A stretch of DNA of 64,000 nucleotides from Vreelandella halophila. GTDB taxonomy: Bacteria; Pseudomonadota; Gammaproteobacteria; Pseudomonadales; Oleiphilaceae. The stretch spans positions 1,272,285-1,336,284 of the forward strand of contig NZ_JACHUZ010000013.1 in the NCBI RefSeq assembly GCF_019903425.1, given 5' to 3'. Under the pieces are notes generated by a model, which made no database searches, was not told the DNA's origin, and saw only the letters and a list, made by a program, of their open reading frames with translations. Each line of letters starts with the position of its first letter. The stretch's first letter is position 1. The position numbers and the translations under genes are program-made. Shown here one piece after another: positions 10,101-17,850 of the stretch.

Positions 10101-10588
10101 CCCGCCAGTTCCGCCATCCGGAGTTCGTCACCGATATCCGTGCGGCGCTGGAGAAAACCGGGGCCAATCCACGCCGGCTCCGGCTGGAGGTGACTGAAAC
10201 GCTGCTGCTCGAGGACGTGGGACAGGTGGTGGCAAAAATGGTGTCGCTGCGCGAGCTCGGCATCACCTTTTCGCTGGACGACTTTGGCACCGGCTACTCG
10301 TCACTGTTCTATCTCAAGACCCTGCCGCTGGATCAGCTCAAGATTGACCAGTCATTCGTGCGTGATGTACTGGATGATCCCAATGATGCGGTCATCACGA
10401 AGACGGTCATCCGCCTGGGCCAGAGCATGGGGCTGAGCGTGATGGCCGAAGGGGTCGAAACCCGGGAGCATCTGGATTTTCTGCGTGATAACGGCTGTTC
10501 CGCTTATCAGGGCTTCTACTTCAGCGAACCCATCCCGGCCGCCGATCTGGCCGACTACCTTGGGGCAGGCGATCATGAGCTTACCTAG
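7193..10588 (+). CDS. Receiver-PAS-GAF-PAS-GGDEF-EAL cyclic-di-GMP signalling protein
   Basis: This 1131-residue cytoplasmic protein has, in order: an N-terminal receiver-like domain (about 1-125), PAS (135-235), GAF (245-410) with a second GAF-like stretch, PAS (575-690), GGDEF (about 695-855) and EAL (870-1125). The GGDEF motif is intact with an RxxD inhibitory site five residues before it. The EAL domain keeps EALARW, DDFGTGYSSL and EGVET, so both synthesis and hydrolysis of c-di-GMP are possible. The receiver is degenerate: the phosphoacceptor position reads PDLVLIGI, with glycine for aspartate, and the usual lysine is arginine (FITRPVS). The gene sits 27 bases before kaiB and probably shares its transcript. 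ATG 7193 is chosen because the protein then starts as typical receivers do. Confidence 0.9.
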   Translation: MSCILVVDHDPASVSVTSELLRTLGHRVHEATHTDHCLALVERHHPDLVLIGIRPGDVPASGFIRSLREQPQLQGIFVVGISSSRAEPSGALAEPSCVDGFITRPVSDSEFVSRVEGFLQLKGAQDALRRSESRFRRVIERNADGIIIVSRDGRVRMCNQAALWLFQIGEDALISRDFGLPLTTGECTEVEVPHGDGGYTVMEMRVVDIEWDGSTAWLASLRDVTERYDAQKALEASNRALRLVSACNETVLHAGEEQELLEQICRTAVTIGGYDLVWVGLAETSPGHPIQPVHWAGQGAGFIGDAELSWDTGLRAGLAPAGEAIREARPVVYEDTRAVPLASAEVEPAVQHGYGRLIYLPLCSERGAFGVLGLYGRDCQRVTDEELSLLLRLSRNLAFGIEHVRTESEKQRVQETVLKVASGVSATVGTEFFEQLARNMNQALGSVISMVARVNMGEDPTAETLSVIVHDELRENVGFRLAETPCLEAFDRGSLVLHELSGSEFPLNSGDRPDTSAGVIWRLDNAAGQPIGFLITLFAWPLEEEDFVYNTIQIFASRAEAEIERRNTDVRIRDQASLLDKAQDAIIVLGMDQRVLFWNQSAERLYGWSAEEAFGQPLETLVADSRDQFSKTFVNVLHDGEWKGEIAQRHRDGHSLIVEGRWTMVRDDDGRPQSMLVINTDITQRKEQEREIEQLAFFDPLTRLPNRRLLVDRLQQALVVSGRNGQIGALLFLDLDNFKILNDTLGHDLGDELLRQVAVRLQYAVRRSDTVARLGGDEFVVMLPEMDPVSSYAAEQVAIVGEKILEVFRLPFELSGQEFFITPSIGIALFGDRASSVDQLLKRADLAMYQAKESGRNSIRFFDEHMESEVANRAAREKELRRAIREREFVLFYQPQLEVEHGVIGFEALARWQHPKQGIIAPGQFIPLAEETGLIVELGRLVLTQACEQLVIWARSTDTADLSLSVNVSARQFRHPEFVTDIRAALEKTGANPRRLRLEVTETLLLEDVGQVVAKMVSLRELGITFSLDDFGTGYSSLFYLKTLPLDQLKIDQSFVRDVLDDPNDAVITKTVIRLGQSMGLSVMAEGVETREHLDFLRDNGCSAYQGFYFSEPIPAADLADYLGAGDHELT

Positions 10589-10615
10589 GTGTTTCTCCGT
10601 TCATGGAGCACTGTC

Positions 10616-10894
10616 ATGAGTAACGGGCAGCTGCAATTGGTTCTGTTCATTACTGGCGATGGCACCCGGGGGCAGCGGGCTGTTGGAAACCTCAGGAACC
10701 TGTGTTCCGGAGTGCTGTCCGATCGATGCCATTACGAGATAGTGGACGTGCTCGAACAACCCGACCGTGCGGAGGCGAGCCGGATCATGGCGACCCCCAC
10801 ACTGGTCAAAACATCCCCGGTACCGGACCGTCGTGTCATCGGGGATCTGTCGAACGCCGATGATGTGCTGGCGGCACTGGAAATCGACGTTTGA
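10616..10894 (+). CDS. kaiB: KaiB clock protein
   Basis: This 92-residue protein has the KaiB pattern: an N-terminal beta strand LQLVLFITGD, then YEIVDVLEQPDRAE, the conserved ATPTLVK, and RRVIGDLSNADDVLAAL. KaiB binds the CI ring of KaiC and in cyanobacteria sequesters KaiA. The start at 10616 is supported by GGAG at 10605-10608; the longer frame to 10589 lacks a site. kaiC follows after 26 bases. No kaiA-like gene is seen, as in other proteobacterial kaiBC loci. Confidence 0.95.
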   Translation: MSNGQLQLVLFITGDGTRGQRAVGNLRNLCSGVLSDRCHYEIVDVLEQPDRAEASRIMATPTLVKTSPVPDRRVIGDLSNADDVLAALEIDV

Positions 10895-10920
10895 TCCGAT
10901 ACTCAATGGAGGATCCATCC

Positions 10921-12411
10921 ATGACTGATGCAACCAGGGTTCATGACCGCGCTATCGGCAAGGTTGCCACCGGTATCCCGGGTTTTGATCACATTGCATC
11001 CGGCGGTCTGCCGGCAGGGCGGACGACACTGGTCTCCGGATCGGCCGGCAGTGCCAAGACACTGATGGCGGCGCAGTTCCTGGCAGAGGGGATTAAGCAG
11101 TTCGGCGAGCCTGGCGTTTTCGTCACCTTTGAGGAGAGTGCCGAGGACCTGCGCCGCAACCTCGCCAGTTTCGGTTGGGACATCCAGGCCTGGGAGGAGC
11201 AGGGCCTGTGGGCGTTCGTGGATGCCTCGCCCGACCCGGAAATCAGCTCGGTGGTGCTGGGAGAATATGATCTCGGAGGCCTGATGGCGAGGGTGGGCTA
11301 TGCGGTCCAGCGGGTGGGCGCGACCCGCCTTTCCATGGACTCTCTGGGCGCGGTGTTCAACCAGTTCGCCCAGACCAGCAGTACCCGGCGTGAGATGTTC
11401 CGCGTGGCCGCGCACCTGAAAAAACTCGGCGTGACGGCGCTGATGACCTCCGAGCGCCGGCAGGAGTATGGTGAGATTGCCCGCTACGGCGTTGAGGAGT
11501 TCGTGGCTGACAATGTCGTCATCCTGCGCAACCTTCTCGAGGAAGAGAAGCGCCGTCGCACCATCGAGATCCTCAAGTTCCGGGGAACCGAGCACCACAA
11601 GGGCGAATACCCCTTCTCCATTGTCAACGGCGAGGGCATGGCCTGCATTCCCCTTTCGGCGCTGGAGCTTTCCCAGGGGTCGACCAGCAAACGCATTACC
11701 TCCGGAAGCCCGGACCTGGATACCATGTGCGGTGGCGGCTTCTTCCGCGACTCCATCATTCTTATCTCCGGAGCAACGGGTACCGGTAAGACGCTCATGG
11801 CCACGGAATTTCTTCAGGGCGGGATCAGCCAGGGAGAGCGCTGCCTGCTGTTCGCCTTCGAGGAAAGCCGTGACCAGTTCACCCGCAATGCGCAGGGCTG
11901 GGGCATGGATGTGCGCGCCATGGAGGAGAGCGACCAGCTCCGGGTCATCTGTGACTACCCGGAATCCGCGGGCATAGAGGATCATCTGCTGGCCATGAAA
12001 CGGGAAATCGATGAGTTCCGTCCGGATCGCATTGCCGTGGACAGCCTGTCCGCCCTGGAACGCATCGCCACCATCAGGGGGTTCCGCCAGTTCGTGATCG
12101 GGCTCACATCCTACGTGAAACAGCAGAAGGTCGCGGGCCTGTTCACCGCCGCCACACCGCAGCTGTTCGGGGGCAGCTCCGTGACCGAATCGCACATTTC
12201 CACCATCACCGACTCCATCATACTGCTGCGCTATGTGGAGACCGAGGGCGAGATACGCCGGGGCATCACCGTGCTCAAGATGCGCGGCTCCCCCCATGAC
12301 AGGGGTGTAAAAGAGTTCCGCATTGATGGCTCCGGCATGCACATCGGCCGTGGTTTCGGTAATGTGGTGGGCATTGTCTCGGGGAACCCGCAGCATCTGG
12401 ATGTTGGCTGA
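10921..12411 (+). CDS. kaiC: KaiC autokinase/ATPase
   Basis: This 496-residue, two-domain RecA-like ATPase has Walker A motifs GSAGSAKT (CI) and GATGTGKT (CII). Paired catalytic glutamates are visible in VTFEES and FAFEES. The CII phosphorylation motif SHISTIT is intact, giving Ser427 and Thr428 as equivalents of S431/T432 in Synechococcus KaiC, so autophosphorylation cycling is plausible. ATG 10921 follows GGAGGA (10908-10913) at seven bases and is preferred over upstream in-frame codons. KaiC hexamers act as cytoplasmic clock or hourglass ATPases. Its 3' end overlaps the start of the TonB receptor gene. Confidence 0.96.
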   Translation: MTDATRVHDRAIGKVATGIPGFDHIASGGLPAGRTTLVSGSAGSAKTLMAAQFLAEGIKQFGEPGVFVTFEESAEDLRRNLASFGWDIQAWEEQGLWAFVDASPDPEISSVVLGEYDLGGLMARVGYAVQRVGATRLSMDSLGAVFNQFAQTSSTRREMFRVAAHLKKLGVTALMTSERRQEYGEIARYGVEEFVADNVVILRNLLEEEKRRRTIEILKFRGTEHHKGEYPFSIVNGEGMACIPLSALELSQGSTSKRITSGSPDLDTMCGGGFFRDSIILISGATGTGKTLMATEFLQGGISQGERCLLFAFEESRDQFTRNAQGWGMDVRAMEESDQLRVICDYPESAGIEDHLLAMKREIDEFRPDRIAVDSLSALERIATIRGFRQFVIGLTSYVKQQKVAGLFTAATPQLFGGSSVTESHISTITDSIILLRYVETEGEIRRGITVLKMRGSPHDRGVKEFRIDGSGMHIGRGFGNVVGIVSGNPQHLDVG

Positions 12412-14482
12412 ACGTAGAGCAACGCAAACAAGGGACCGGGGCCTGCACTGCGGACTGGCGGCAGTGGTGGTTGCGCTGACCGTGCCCCTCGCCGGCGCCC
12501 AGGAAACCAGCATGGGGGTGGCGCCGGTGGAGGTGACCGCCACGGGGCTGATCCGGGACCGCGCGGAAGCTCCCATGGCGGTGACCGTGGTGGATGAAGC
12601 CGCCCTTCAGGATGGGCGTGAGCGCTTGGGCCTGGATGAGGGCCTGAAGCGCGTCCCCGGCGTTTTCTTCCAGAACCGCTACAACTTCGCCCAGAACCTG
12701 CGCATCTCCATGCGCGGCTTCGGTGCCCGGGGCGCCTTCGGTATTCGTGGGATCCGGCTGCGTGTGGACGGACTGCCGCTGACCCTGCCGGATGGCCAGT
12801 CCCAGATCGACACCATCGACCTGGAAAGCGCCCAAAGGGTGGAGGTGCTGCGCGGTCCGTCCTCGGCCCTCTACGGCAATGCCGCCGGCGGCATGCTGGC
12901 GGTGACGACACCGGACGGACGGGGCAGTGCACCACCCCGGGCCTCGGTGACCGGTGGCAGCCATGGCCTGCGCCGGGTGGCGGCCAGCGGCGGCGGCACA
13001 TCCGGCGCCTGGAACGGCCATGTCAGTGCCTGGCATCTGGATTACGACGGCTACCGCGACCAGAGCCGGACCGAGAAGATGATGCTCAACAGCAAGGCCG
13101 GGTACCAGCTGGGCCCGGGCCGGCGCCTGGAGACGGTCTTTACCGCCTATGACCAGCCCACCGGCGAGGACCCCGGCGGGCTGACACGGGCCCAGGTGAG
13201 GGCGGACCGCCGTCAGGCTGATCCTGATGCTGAGGCCCTGGATACCGGCCAGAGTGTTGACCAGCAGCGGCTGGGGCTGATCTACAGTGACACTGCGAGC
13301 CTGCCGGGGGAGCTGGAGCTGACCACCTTCTACGCACGCCGGGACTTCGAGCAGCAGCTGCCGTTTCCGGGCCCGAGCCTGATTGGTTACGAGCGGGACT
13401 TCTACGGTACATCCGCGGAATACCGCGACCAGGCCCGATTGGCCGGCCTGCCAGTGGACTGGACGCTGGGGACCTCCTTCAGGGAGCAGCGCGATGATCG
13501 CGAACGCTTCAACGTAAGCGGCAATGGCGAGCGGGGAACAAAAGCCCGGGACGCCCTGGAGCAGGCCACGAGCAGCGCTCTCTATGGTCAGGCGGATCTG
13601 GGCCTGACGGATACCGTCAGCATGATGGTCGGCGGGCGTTACGACCATGTCCGGTTCCAGGTGGACGAGCGGGGAGGCGGTGATGGGGCGTTTGATGACC
13701 GCAGCTACGATGAGTTCAGTGCCAGCCTGGGGCCCACCTGGTCCTTCCATCCCCGCCATCAGCTGTATGCCAACGTCGGGACGGCGTTTGAAACGCCAAC
13801 GTTCACGGAGCTCGTTGATGCTACAGCCAACAACAATCAGCCCGAAGCAGAGCTGAAGCCCCAGAAGGCGGTCAACACGGAGGTTGGGTTAAAAGGGGTC
13901 GTGAGCGAGCGGCTGCGCTATGAGCTGGCCGCCTATCGTGTCGCCACCGAGGATGAGATCGTCGTCAACGAGAATGATGATGGCAGTGCCACGTACCGCA
14001 ATGCCGGCGAAACCCGCCGCGATGGCATTGAGCTTGGGGCTGAGGCGTTTGCCACGAAGAACCTGACCCTGACCAGCGCCTACACCTGGTCGGATTTCCG
14101 GTTCCGGGATCATCCGGAAGGGCTGTCAGGCAACCGCCTCCCGGGGCTGCCGGAACACAACCTGTTCCTGGAGGCTGCCTGGGAGCAGGGGCCCTGGATG
14201 GCAGCGGTGGAAACCGAGGCGGTCAGTGATGTCTACGTCAGTGATGCCAATGAGGTGGCCGCCAGCGGCTACGGGCTGGTGCATCTGCGAGGCCAGTACG
14301 AGCTGTCATTGGGTGGGTCGCTCCTGACACTGGGTGCGGGCATCCAGAACCTGTTCGATCGCGACTATTTCAGCAATATCCGGGTCAATGCCAGCGACGA
14401 TGCCAGTACCGGCGCTTTCTATGAACCCGCCCCAGGACGTACCATTCATGCCAGTGTTTCGCTGACCTTCCAGGCACCCTGA
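12401..14482 (+). CDS. TonB-dependent outer-membrane receptor, YncD/PqqU-like
   Basis: This 693-residue precursor has a signal peptide that probably ends at about GAQ-ETS. A plug domain follows (EAPMAVTVVDEAAL, RISMRGFGARGAFGIRG, LRGPSSALYGNAAGG), then a 22-strand type barrel ending in an aromatic-rich strand. Several segments resemble E. coli YncD (PqqU, reported as a PQQ receptor): DPGGLTRAQ, GTAFETPTFTEL, DEIVV with a later TYRNAGETRRDGIELG, and FYEPAPGRTIH. The substrate assignment is inference; other siderophore-type substrates remain possible. ATG 12401 lies inside the end of kaiC. The stop overlaps the next start as TGATG, so the MFS permease is co-translated. Confidence 0.85.
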   Translation: MLAERRATQTRDRGLHCGLAAVVVALTVPLAGAQETSMGVAPVEVTATGLIRDRAEAPMAVTVVDEAALQDGRERLGLDEGLKRVPGVFFQNRYNFAQNLRISMRGFGARGAFGIRGIRLRVDGLPLTLPDGQSQIDTIDLESAQRVEVLRGPSSALYGNAAGGMLAVTTPDGRGSAPPRASVTGGSHGLRRVAASGGGTSGAWNGHVSAWHLDYDGYRDQSRTEKMMLNSKAGYQLGPGRRLETVFTAYDQPTGEDPGGLTRAQVRADRRQADPDAEALDTGQSVDQQRLGLIYSDTASLPGELELTTFYARRDFEQQLPFPGPSLIGYERDFYGTSAEYRDQARLAGLPVDWTLGTSFREQRDDRERFNVSGNGERGTKARDALEQATSSALYGQADLGLTDTVSMMVGGRYDHVRFQVDERGGGDGAFDDRSYDEFSASLGPTWSFHPRHQLYANVGTAFETPTFTELVDATANNNQPEAELKPQKAVNTEVGLKGVVSERLRYELAAYRVATEDEIVVNENDDGSATYRNAGETRRDGIELGAEAFATKNLTLTSAYTWSDFRFRDHPEGLSGNRLPGLPEHNLFLEAAWEQGPWMAAVETEAVSDVYVSDANEVAASGYGLVHLRGQYELSLGGSLLTLGAGIQNLFDRDYFSNIRVNASDDASTGAFYEPAPGRTIHASVSLTFQAP

Positions 14483-15819
14483 TGGACGCACAGACCCGCG
14501 CACCGCGCCGTGAGATCTTCGGCTGGGCGATGTTCGACTTCGCCAACCAGGCCTACACGCTGCTGATCATCACGGTGGTGTTCGGGGACCTGTTCACCCG
14601 TGTGATCGTCGGCGACGGCCCCGACTACCGGCTGGGGAACTTCCTCTGGAGCCTGGCGCTGGCAGTCAGCTATGGGCTGGTGGTGGTGGCCAACCCGGTG
14701 TGCGGGTCGGTCATGGACTACACCCGCTCGCGCAAGCGCTTCCTGTTTGCCAGCTACCTTGTGACCGTGGGGGCAACCGCATTGCTGTACTTTGTGGAGC
14801 CCGGCTGGATCATCATCGCCATGGTGCTGATCATTGTCTCCAACTTCGCCTATGCCATCGGCGAGGGCTTCATTTCCAGTTTTCTGCCGGATCTGGGCCC
14901 GCGCAATGAGCTGGGCTGGATTTCGGGGTTGGGCTGGAGCCTCGGCTACATCGGCGGGCTGGTGGCAACGGCCTTCACCCTGGCCTTCCTGGGGGATGTG
15001 ACGGCGGAAAACTACGACACTATCCGCTGGGTTGGGCCCTTTGCGGCAGTGTTCTTCCTGCTGGCGGCGATCCCCACCTTCGTCTGGGTCCGTGAGCGTG
15101 GCGACGCCCGTGTGGTCCCGGAGGGCTGGTCGCTGACCCGGCTGGGCATCAACCGCCTTCTGGCCACGGGGCGGGTGGTGAACCAGTTCGGGGACCTGCG
15201 CTGGCTGCTGGTCTCGATCTTCTTCTCAATGGCCGGGATCTACATCATCGTCAGCTTCTCGTTCATCTACGGCTCCCAGGTGATCGGCTGGGACGAGGCC
15301 ACGCGCACCCTGATGTTCATCACCGTCCAGATCACCGCCGCCATCGGCGCGCTGTTGTTCGGTTGGCTCCAGGGGCACTGGGGCGCTCGCCGCACCTACC
15401 TCATCACGCTCTGGCTCTGGGTGGTTGCCATACTGGCCATCTGGCAGACCCCGAACATGACCCTGCTGCTGGAACGGGTAGCCGGGCTCGAGCTTGAGGC
15501 CCAGGAGGTGTTCCTGGTGGCCGGTGTGCTGGCCGGGCTCAGTCTGGGGTCGGCCCAGTCCGCCGGCAGGGCCCTGGTGGGCGTGCTCACGCCCACGGGC
15601 AAGGCGGCGGAATTTTTCGGCTTCTGGGGCACCGCCTCCAAGCTGGCGGCTATATTCGGGATCCTGGGGCTGGGCCTGATCCAGTGGGCACTGGGCCTGG
15701 CGGATGCCATTCTGTTCTGCCTGGCGTTGTTCGTGCTGGCCATGGTGACGGTGCTGCCGGTGAATGAGCGCCGGGGGCAGGATGTGGCCGAGAACTGGCG
15801 GGAGTCGGACTCCGGATGA
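14482..15819 (+). CDS. MFS permease of the UMF1/Atg22 family
   Basis: This 445-residue inner-membrane transporter has about 12 helices. Its N-terminus carries the UMF1/Atg22 signature GWAMFDFANQAYTLLI, with a VMDYTRSRKRFL loop between helices 2 and 3. Bacterial members are poorly characterised; yeast Atg22 effluxes amino acids from the vacuole. The start codon overlaps the TonB receptor stop, making a receptor/permease unit in which the permease could handle the same substrate. That link is inferred from coupling alone. Confidence 0.85.
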   Translation: MDAQTRAPRREIFGWAMFDFANQAYTLLIITVVFGDLFTRVIVGDGPDYRLGNFLWSLALAVSYGLVVVANPVCGSVMDYTRSRKRFLFASYLVTVGATALLYFVEPGWIIIAMVLIIVSNFAYAIGEGFISSFLPDLGPRNELGWISGLGWSLGYIGGLVATAFTLAFLGDVTAENYDTIRWVGPFAAVFFLLAAIPTFVWVRERGDARVVPEGWSLTRLGINRLLATGRVVNQFGDLRWLLVSIFFSMAGIYIIVSFSFIYGSQVIGWDEATRTLMFITVQITAAIGALLFGWLQGHWGARRTYLITLWLWVVAILAIWQTPNMTLLLERVAGLELEAQEVFLVAGVLAGLSLGSAQSAGRALVGVLTPTGKAAEFFGFWGTASKLAAIFGILGLGLIQWALGLADAILFCLALFVLAMVTVLPVNERRGQDVAENWRESDSG

Positions 15820-15856
15820 GTGCTGAGGCGCACTGGAAGCCGGTAGGAGCCCTTCC

Positions 15857-16390
15857 GTGGAGGTAGCAGCCCTGGTAGCGCTTGCCATGGTGCTGGTGGT
15901 GGGGGCGTCCATCCTTTGGTCGACCCTGCGCACGGGCATGCCGCCCATGCCCAGTCTGGGCCGGGCGCCGAAAGCGATGCTGGAGCTGGTTCCTGAGCAG
16001 CCAGACGGTGCCATCGTGGATATGGGCTCCGGCTGGGGCACGCTTGCCCTCCGTTTTGCGCGGCGCTTCCCGCGGACCCGGGTGGTCGGCTACGAGGTGT
16101 CGTTCTTTCCCTGGCTGGTGTCGGTGTTACTGGTGCGGCTGATGCGGCTGGAGAACCTGAACTTCCACCGGCGGGATTTCCGGGCCGCAGATCTGGATGG
16201 GGTGGAAGTGCTGTTGTGCTATCTGATGCCGGAGGGCATGCAGGCGGTGCAGCAGCGGCTGGAGCGCGATCCGGGGTCGGTGCGCTGGGTGATCAGCCAC
16301 TGCTTCGCCCTGCGTGGGCGCGAGCCCGAGGCGGTCAGGGAACTCCCGGATCTCTACGCCACGCGGGTCTACCGCTATCGTTACCAGTAA
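15857..16390 (+). CDS. Membrane-anchored class I SAM-dependent methyltransferase
   Basis: This 177-residue protein has one N-terminal helix (about residues 4-21) followed by a compact Rossmann methyltransferase fold. The SAM-binding motif I reads VDMGSGWGTLALRFA, followed by VVGYEVS. The GTG start at 15857 is supported by AGGAG at 15845-15849. The substrate is unknown. Small anchored methyltransferases of this type occur in many proteobacteria. The 3' end overlaps the convergent CopD-like gene by ten bases. Confidence 0.75.
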   Translation: MEVAALVALAMVLVVGASILWSTLRTGMPPMPSLGRAPKAMLELVPEQPDGAIVDMGSGWGTLALRFARRFPRTRVVGYEVSFFPWLVSVLLVRLMRLENLNFHRRDFRAADLDGVEVLLCYLMPEGMQAVQQRLERDPGSVRWVISHCFALRGREPEAVRELPDLYATRVYRYRYQ

Positions 16391-16836
16391 CGCCCGCCGG
16401 TGGCGATAACCACCACGATCAGGCCGATGACCAGGTTGATGGCCACGAACTTGCGGATCTGGCCGACCCGGCGCTTGCCTTCCTCGATGTCGCCACTGTC
16501 CACGGCCTGCTTGAGGCGCTTGTAGGGGGCGAAAAATATGTGCAGGAACAGCAGCATCATCAGCAGGCCGAGCCCGTGCATCATATGGATGTGTGCGCCG
16601 ACATTGCCCATGCCGCCGAGGGCGTGGATCAGGCCGTAGCCGGTGACCAGCAGGATGCCCACTGAGGCCCAGACCCAGCGGAAGAACAGTGACAGGGCGT
16701 GGCACCACAGCAGTGGCCGCTGGGAGGGATCCACCACCCGCACCACGGCCGGGCGCATGGCCATGTAGGCGAAGAACATGCCACCCACCCAGATCACGGC
16801 GGCGAGGGCATGCAGCGAGAGGGACAGTCCGATCAT
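16381..16836 (-). CDS. CopD-like/DUF4149-type integral membrane protein
   Basis: This 151-residue protein has four predicted helices. It carries an N-terminal SLHALAAVIWVGGMFFAYMAMRP segment and further histidines in the membrane (IHMMHGLGLLMM), the pattern of the CopD copper-resistance superfamily and related possibly haem-binding membrane proteins. Length and layout fit short CopD-family members. It is translationally coupled to the upstream pbpG-like gene (ATGA overlap on the minus strand). No copper-handling genes are nearby, so the role is uncertain. Confidence 0.7.
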   Translation of the reverse strand: MIGLSLSLHALAAVIWVGGMFFAYMAMRPAVVRVVDPSQRPLLWCHALSLFFRWVWASVGILLVTGYGLIHALGGMGNVGAHIHMMHGLGLLMMLLFLHIFFAPYKRLKQAVDSGDIEEGKRRVGQIRKFVAINLVIGLIVVVIATGGRYW

Positions 16837-17789
16837 TGCGCGGTCTCCATTGATTCCTTGTGTGTGTTCTCGGCGGTCTGGGTCTCGCGGGCCTGCAGGG
16901 CCTGGACCTGTCTGTGCTCATAGCGTTTGGCGGCGCCGGCAATGGCGCCGCTGTTGCCGGTACGCAGCCAGCGCCGCACGCGTCCGGCATCGCCCAGCGG
17001 GGTGCGCTTCCCGAAGGAGTTGAGGAACACCATGCCCACCGGGCGGTCATCCACCCGGGTCACCATCATCAGGCAGCGCCCGGCGTCGTTCAGGTAACCG
17101 GTCTTGGTCAGACGCACCGGCCAGCCCCGCCGATGCACCAGCACGTTGGTGTTGCCGTAACGCAGCTGGTAGCGCGGGCTGCGGAAGTGCACCGTATGAT
17201 AACGCGTGGTCGACAGCTCGCGCAGGGTCTCATTTTTCCAGGCCGCGCGCATCAGCCGTGTCAGGTCCGAGGCGGTCGACTGGTTTTTCGAGGACAGCCC
17301 GGCCGGATCCACGAACTGGGTATTGTTCATGCCGAGCAGAGTCGCTTTGCGATTCATCGCCTCGATGAAGGCGTCGTAGCCGCCGGGATGATGGCGCGCC
17401 AACTGGTGGGCCGCCAGGTTCTCCGAGGCCATGAGGGCAATACGCACAAGGTCCCGGCGCGTGGCCTCGGAATCGATGCGGATGCGGGAATAGGCGTTGA
17501 CCGGAGCCGGGCGGTCCCGCTCCAGGATGGTGAGGTATTCATCCAGTGGCTCGTCGGATTCCAGGACCACCAGGGCGGTCATCATCTTGGTGATCGAGGC
17601 GATGGGAACCGGGATCTGGGCATTCTTGCCGTGGATCTGGGATCCGGTTTCAAGATCAACCACGGCTGCGTGAACGGAGGCGAGTTCCAGGTTTCGGGTG
17701 TCGAGTCCTTCTGTCAGTGGCGATGCACCCGCTCCTGCCGGAAGCAGGATGAGCAGGCAGAACAGCCAAGTCAGCCAGCGTTTTACCAT
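16833..17789 (-). CDS. pbpG: Penicillin-binding protein 7-like D-alanyl-D-alanine endopeptidase
   Basis: This 318-residue precursor has a signal peptide (first 22 residues). The S11 serine peptidase motifs are all present: SITK (Ser65-Lys68), SEN (122-124) and KTG (229-231). Length and motif spacing fit PBP7/DacA-type low-molecular-weight PBPs. PBP7 cleaves D-Ala-meso-DAP crosslinks in peptidoglycan in the periplasm. The C-terminal 50 residues are polar, glutamine/alanine-rich and probably disordered. It overlaps the CopD-like gene downstream. Confidence 0.85.
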   Translation of the reverse strand: MVKRWLTWLFCLLILLPAGAGASPLTEGLDTRNLELASVHAAVVDLETGSQIHGKNAQIPVPIASITKMMTALVVLESDEPLDEYLTILERDRPAPVNAYSRIRIDSEATRRDLVRIALMASENLAAHQLARHHPGGYDAFIEAMNRKATLLGMNNTQFVDPAGLSSKNQSTASDLTRLMRAAWKNETLRELSTTRYHTVHFRSPRYQLRYGNTNVLVHRRGWPVRLTKTGYLNDAGRCLMMVTRVDDRPVGMVFLNSFGKRTPLGDAGRVRRWLRTGNSGAIAGAAKRYEHRQVQALQARETQTAENTHKESMETAQ

Positions 17790-17850
17790 CGGGCCCCCTC
17801 CTCGTTAAAGACGTCATTGTTCCACACTGGGCGCCGGGGTGGAACCGGGT

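Noticed and set aside
17818-17845. GTTCCAC/GTGGAAC stem between pbpG and hrpB as a terminator
   Set aside because: The loop is 13 bases and no T-run follows on either strand.
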